Source of the DNA: JANRLJ01 sp034437895
GTDB taxonomy: Bacteria; Chloroflexota; Anaerolineae; Aggregatilineales; Phototrophicaceae
DNA length: 7,304 nt
Reading direction: 5' to 3'
Assembly (NCBI GenBank): GCA_034437895.1
Contig: DAOTTO010000094.1
Coordinates: 1 to 7,304, forward strand
In this document: piece by piece, positions 5,054-7,304 of the stretch
Layout of the letters: the number at the start of each line of letters is the position of its first letter
Numbering within the stretch: the stretch's first letter is position 1
Notes under the pieces: generated by a model
Seen by the model: the letters and a program-made list of their open reading frames with translations, nothing else
Told to the model about the DNA's origin: nothing
The model's database searches: none
Position numbers and translations under genes: made by a program

Positions 5054-5896
5054 ATGTCGCTTGAAGTCGAAATCCCCCCAATCAGTCTTGCCTTGGCGCA
5101 AGAAATCGCTAATCACTTTGGGCAGGTGCCGATGGTAGAAGCGGTTGTACTGGCAGGCTCAACCACCGCCGGAACTGCCGACTCCCATTCCGACCTTGAC
5201 CTTTACGTTTACTACCGCGCTGAAGTCCCGATCAGCTTTCGCACGGCTTTTATCGCCCCACGCGCCCGCCAAACAGAAATCAACAACCAATTCTGGGAAA
5301 CAGAAGATGCGTGGATTGAGACCGCCAGCGGCACCAAGGTCGAAATCATGTATCGGGATTTACGCTGGACGCAAGAACATCTTCACGGGCTGCTGCAACA
5401 TCACCGCGCATCGACAGGCTATACCACCTGCATCTGGCACAACATCGCCACCAGCCATATCCTCGTTGACGGCGAGGGCTGGTTTCGGGCGCTGCAAGAA
5501 TCCGCTAATCAGCCTTATCCTGATGGCTTAGTTCGGGCGATTATCGCCAAAAATCATCCCTTACTGCGCGGCGCGATGTCGTCTTACCTGCACCAGATGG
5601 AACGCGCCTTGCAGCTTGACGATTTAGCCAGCCTGAGTCATCGCACCGCCGCCTTTTTAGCCAGCTATTTTGACATTGTGTTCGCCGTCAATCACGTATT
5701 GCATCCCGGCGAAAAACGCATGTTAAAGCTGGCGGAACAAAAATGTGCCAAACTGCCAGCGGGGATGCGTGACGATGTGACGGAACTCCTCCGCACTGCC
5801 GCAAAATTGGACGGAGGCATTCTTGAGATCACTGGAAGATTGATCGACTCGTTGGACGCGCTGCTGATGCAGGAGGATTTGCTGCCACTTCAGTAA
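5054..5896 (+). CDS. Nucleotidyltransferase-domain protein (DUF4037-like)
   Basis: A 280-residue cytosolic protein with an N-terminal polymerase-beta-type nucleotidyltransferase domain. The signature is AGSTTAGTADSHSDLDLYVY: G35-S36, the metal-binding D47 and D49, and a third acid at E97 in KVEIMYRD. The middle segment IWHNIATSHILVDGEGWF (127-144) and the alpha-helical C-terminal half (about 160-280) resemble DUF4037 and aminoglycoside-nucleotidyltransferase-type proteins. All three catalytic acids are present, so it is probably active, transferring an NMP group to an unidentified acceptor. It does not show the hallmarks I would want for a CD-NTase second-messenger synthase. Several Met codons crowd the start (5039, 5042, 5051, 5054). 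GGAGA at 5044-5048 correctly spaces ATG 5054, which is chosen. The gene precedes the SLATT pair on the same strand by 74 nt, and the link to it is uncertain. Confidence 0.85.
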   Translation: MSLEVEIPPISLALAQEIANHFGQVPMVEAVVLAGSTTAGTADSHSDLDLYVYYRAEVPISFRTAFIAPRARQTEINNQFWETEDAWIETASGTKVEIMYRDLRWTQEHLHGLLQHHRASTGYTTCIWHNIATSHILVDGEGWFRALQESANQPYPDGLVRAIIAKNHPLLRGAMSSYLHQMERALQLDDLASLSHRTAAFLASYFDIVFAVNHVLHPGEKRMLKLAEQKCAKLPAGMRDDVTELLRTAAKLDGGILEITGRLIDSLDALLMQEDLLPLQ

Positions 5897-5905
5897 GACA
5901 AAGGC

Positions 5906-5934
5906 TTGCGCGTTCTCTGCCTACGATACATAAT
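5906..5934 (+). promoter_or_regulatory. Possible promoter of the SLATT gene pair
   Basis: TTGCGC (5906-5911), exact 17-nt spacer, CATAAT (5929-5934), one mismatch from TATAAT. Initiation near 5941 would give a leader of about 30 nt. The same TTGCGC -35 hexamer occurs in the promoter proposed at 3883-3910. If active, the SLATT pair is transcribed independently of the nucleotidyltransferase. Confidence 0.4.
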
Positions 5935-5970
5935 TTCTCGGCAGACTCACTTATTGCGGAGGCCGAATTT

Positions 5971-6672
5971 ATGACCGACCAACCCCTACCACCCGCACTA
6001 CCCACACCCCCCGCCACATCGCCGACGATAGAAGAAATGCTGGCGGATAATGCCCCAGTGACGCAGGAAGGGAAAGCCTTCCGCAAAAACTGGCCGTCGT
6101 GGCTCAAGCAGATGCCGCGCTTGAACTTTCCGCCGCTGAGCGAAGATTTTGAGCTGATCGAGCGTAAGCAGTTGATTGGTGTGCTGAAGGAGATTAAGGC
6201 CGACCAAGCAGCGGTTAAGCGCGTGGTGGATGACCTCAAATATCTGGACAGCGAACTGATGCGCCTGTTCCGTGAGCGCGATTATGAGGCGAAATCCCAG
6301 CAAAATCGCTACCGCTTGTATCAAATTTTGTACATGGTGCTGGCGGCGCTGGCGACTTTGATTGGCGCTTTAATCGCCCTGTTCCTAGAAATTCGCCCAA
6401 GTCTGGTGCCGCTGCTGGCATTAGGCGAGACGTTTGTCGCGCTGATTACAACGTATCTGGCGACGATCAGCGGACGCGAACCACCGCTGCCGCTGTGGTT
6501 GGAAAACCGCCGCCGTGCGGAAACACTCCGCCGAGAATATTTTCGTTATTTAGCCAATGTCGAGCCGTATGATGAAGTGGATGGCTATGAGCGCGAGATG
6601 CTGGTTTCCCGCCGCGCAGCCGAGATTAATCGCGGCTTCTTCCCCGGCGAACAAGCCAATGAAGGGAAATAA
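5971..6672 (+). CDS. SLATT/DUF4231-type two-transmembrane protein
   Basis: A 233-residue membrane protein. Residues 1-18 are Pro-rich (PLPPALPTPP). About 60-105 are highly charged and helical, probably coiled coil. TM1 is about 117-139 (ILYMVLAALATLIGALIALF) and TM2 about 143-166 (LVPLLALGETFVALITTYLA), with a very short loop between them. A cytoplasmic helix, LWLENRRRAETLRREYFRYL (175-194), then an acidic and polar tail follow. The helix-TM-TM-helix layout with the 'RR.E.LR.E.FRYL' segment is that of DUF4231/SLATT proteins, which are predicted pore-forming or membrane-disrupting effectors in nucleotide-second-messenger and related conflict systems. It starts with ATG after a strong GCGGAGG at 8 nt. 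The next gene begins 5 nt after its stop and encodes a second, different SLATT protein, so co-transcription and possibly a hetero-oligomer are likely. The domain call is by pattern, not by search. Confidence 0.75.
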   Translation: MTDQPLPPALPTPPATSPTIEEMLADNAPVTQEGKAFRKNWPSWLKQMPRLNFPPLSEDFELIERKQLIGVLKEIKADQAAVKRVVDDLKYLDSELMRLFRERDYEAKSQQNRYRLYQILYMVLAALATLIGALIALFLEIRPSLVPLLALGETFVALITTYLATISGREPPLPLWLENRRRAETLRREYFRYLANVEPYDEVDGYEREMLVSRRAAEINRGFFPGEQANEGK

Positions 6673-6677
6673 ACATC

Positions 6678-7292
6678 ATGCCGATGACTCGTGAAGACTT
6701 AGAAGTGCGCTATAACCTGTTTAATCAGTTTGCGCTGCAAGACCAGAAGAAGTATTACAAACGTGCCATGAGCGAACATCGCAAGGCCGCCGCCCAAGTG
6801 AATCGATTGCGAGCGTTTTTGTCGCTGCTTACGGGAATTTCCGCTGCGATTGCGGGGTATGTCGTGCAAACGCGCTTTCTGGGCAAGGAATCCTGTACGG
6901 CGATACGCAATATTCCGGCGGATTGCGGGACGTGGGAAGCGGTTGTGATTGTACTGACGGTGATGGCCATCGTCCTGCCGACAGTCGGGGCGCTGTTTAG
7001 CACCCTGTCCGATCTTTTTCAGTGGGATAAGATGATCTCAATTTATAAATCCGCGACAGAAAATTTAGAGATCGCCGATGCACAGTCCCCCAGCCCAGTC
7101 ATGCCGGATGATGTCTATTTCCGTGCCAGCTTGCGCGCCTTCGTGGAAGGGACGCTGAACGTGATGAGTGATGAAACCGCCCAGTGGGGACAGTCTATCC
7201 GCACACCCGCGCAAATCGAGAACTTCATCAACGAAGAGGTTGAGAAAGCTAATCGTCGGATGACGGGTACAACGGGGTCGCTCAAGGGGTAA
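6678..7292 (+). CDS. SLATT-type two-transmembrane protein, second member of the pair
   Basis: A 204-residue membrane protein. The N-terminal amphipathic helix (RYNLFNQFALQDQKKYYKRA, 11-30) and a basic helix (SEHRKAAAQVNRLR) lead into TM1 (about 46-62) and TM2 (about 87-108). A roughly 24-residue loop between the TMs contains C73 and C83. A long cytoplasmic helical part follows, with WDKMISIYKSATENLE and, near the end, MSDETAQW; a conserved-looking E166 four residues before W170 is typical of SLATT C-terminal helices. It is not closely similar to the preceding protein, so the pair is not a recent duplication. The ATG at 6678 follows the upstream stop by 5 nt. The GAAGGGA that serves as its ribosome binding site lies within the end of the previous gene, suggesting translational coupling. 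A second ATG at 6684 is less well spaced. The role as a membrane effector is inferred from the family. Confidence 0.72.
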   Translation: MPMTREDLEVRYNLFNQFALQDQKKYYKRAMSEHRKAAAQVNRLRAFLSLLTGISAAIAGYVVQTRFLGKESCTAIRNIPADCGTWEAVVIVLTVMAIVLPTVGALFSTLSDLFQWDKMISIYKSATENLEIADAQSPSPVMPDDVYFRASLRAFVEGTLNVMSDETAQWGQSIRTPAQIENFINEEVEKANRRMTGTTGSLKG

Positions 7293-7304
7293 AGAGATAA
7301 CACG

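Noticed and set aside
5054..5896. Calling the nucleotidyltransferase a CD-NTase/SMODS second-messenger synthase
   Set aside because: The G-S...D-x-D motif is common to the whole polymerase-beta superfamily. The third acid context (KVEIMYRD) and the HNIATSHILVDGEGWF segment fit DUF4037/MNT-like proteins better.
5829..6324. Minus-strand open frames opposite the first SLATT gene
   Set aside because: They are antisense shadows. The plus-strand frame has a strong Shine-Dalgarno, two clear TM helices and a family-like pattern.

Overview
The window reads as an ordinary-to-accessory stretch of a free-living bacterial chromosome, most likely a Chloroflexota (Anaerolineae-like) organism. That assignment is inference. 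It rests on the combination of Uma2-family nuclease paralogues, a lipoprotein of the YfbK-like VWA family, a short LexA-N-like regulator, moderate base composition and G+C-rich palindromic intergenic repeats. No rRNA, tRNA or other lineage marker is present. I see no CRISPR array, transposase, tRNA, attachment site or replication origin.

Left part (1-1348): two Uma2-family (DUF820, PD-(D/E)XK fold) genes lie in tandem on the minus strand. The first is cut by the window edge. Their promoters, leaders and first 33 codons are nearly identical, while the rest has diverged strongly. The 402-nt gene-free stretch beyond them holds a compound inverted repeat at 1163-1271. Centre-left (1349-3241): a minus-strand gene for a secreted lipoprotein with a VWA domain and an intact MIDAS motif, then a divergent intergenic region.

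Centre (3242-5053): a plus-strand LexA-N-like winged-helix protein without the protease domain. It converges on two small minus-strand genes, an alpha/beta hypothetical and a STAS-like protein. Beyond these is a 361-nt gene-free stretch with a purine-rich degenerate repeat and a second copy of the compound inverted repeat in opposite orientation. Then comes a minus-strand pterin-4a-carbinolamine dehydratase gene.

Right part (5054-7304): three plus-strand genes, a polymerase-beta-fold nucleotidyltransferase (DUF4037-like) followed by two different two-transmembrane proteins of SLATT/DUF4231 type. The two SLATT genes are 5 nt apart and surely co-transcribed. The nucleotidyltransferase is 74 nt upstream, and a plausible promoter lies in that gap, so its functional link is open. 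The SLATT pair is the best candidate for a conflict or defence-type module here. SLATT domains are known as predicted membrane effectors of nucleotide-signal systems, but no certain second-messenger synthase or sensor is visible.
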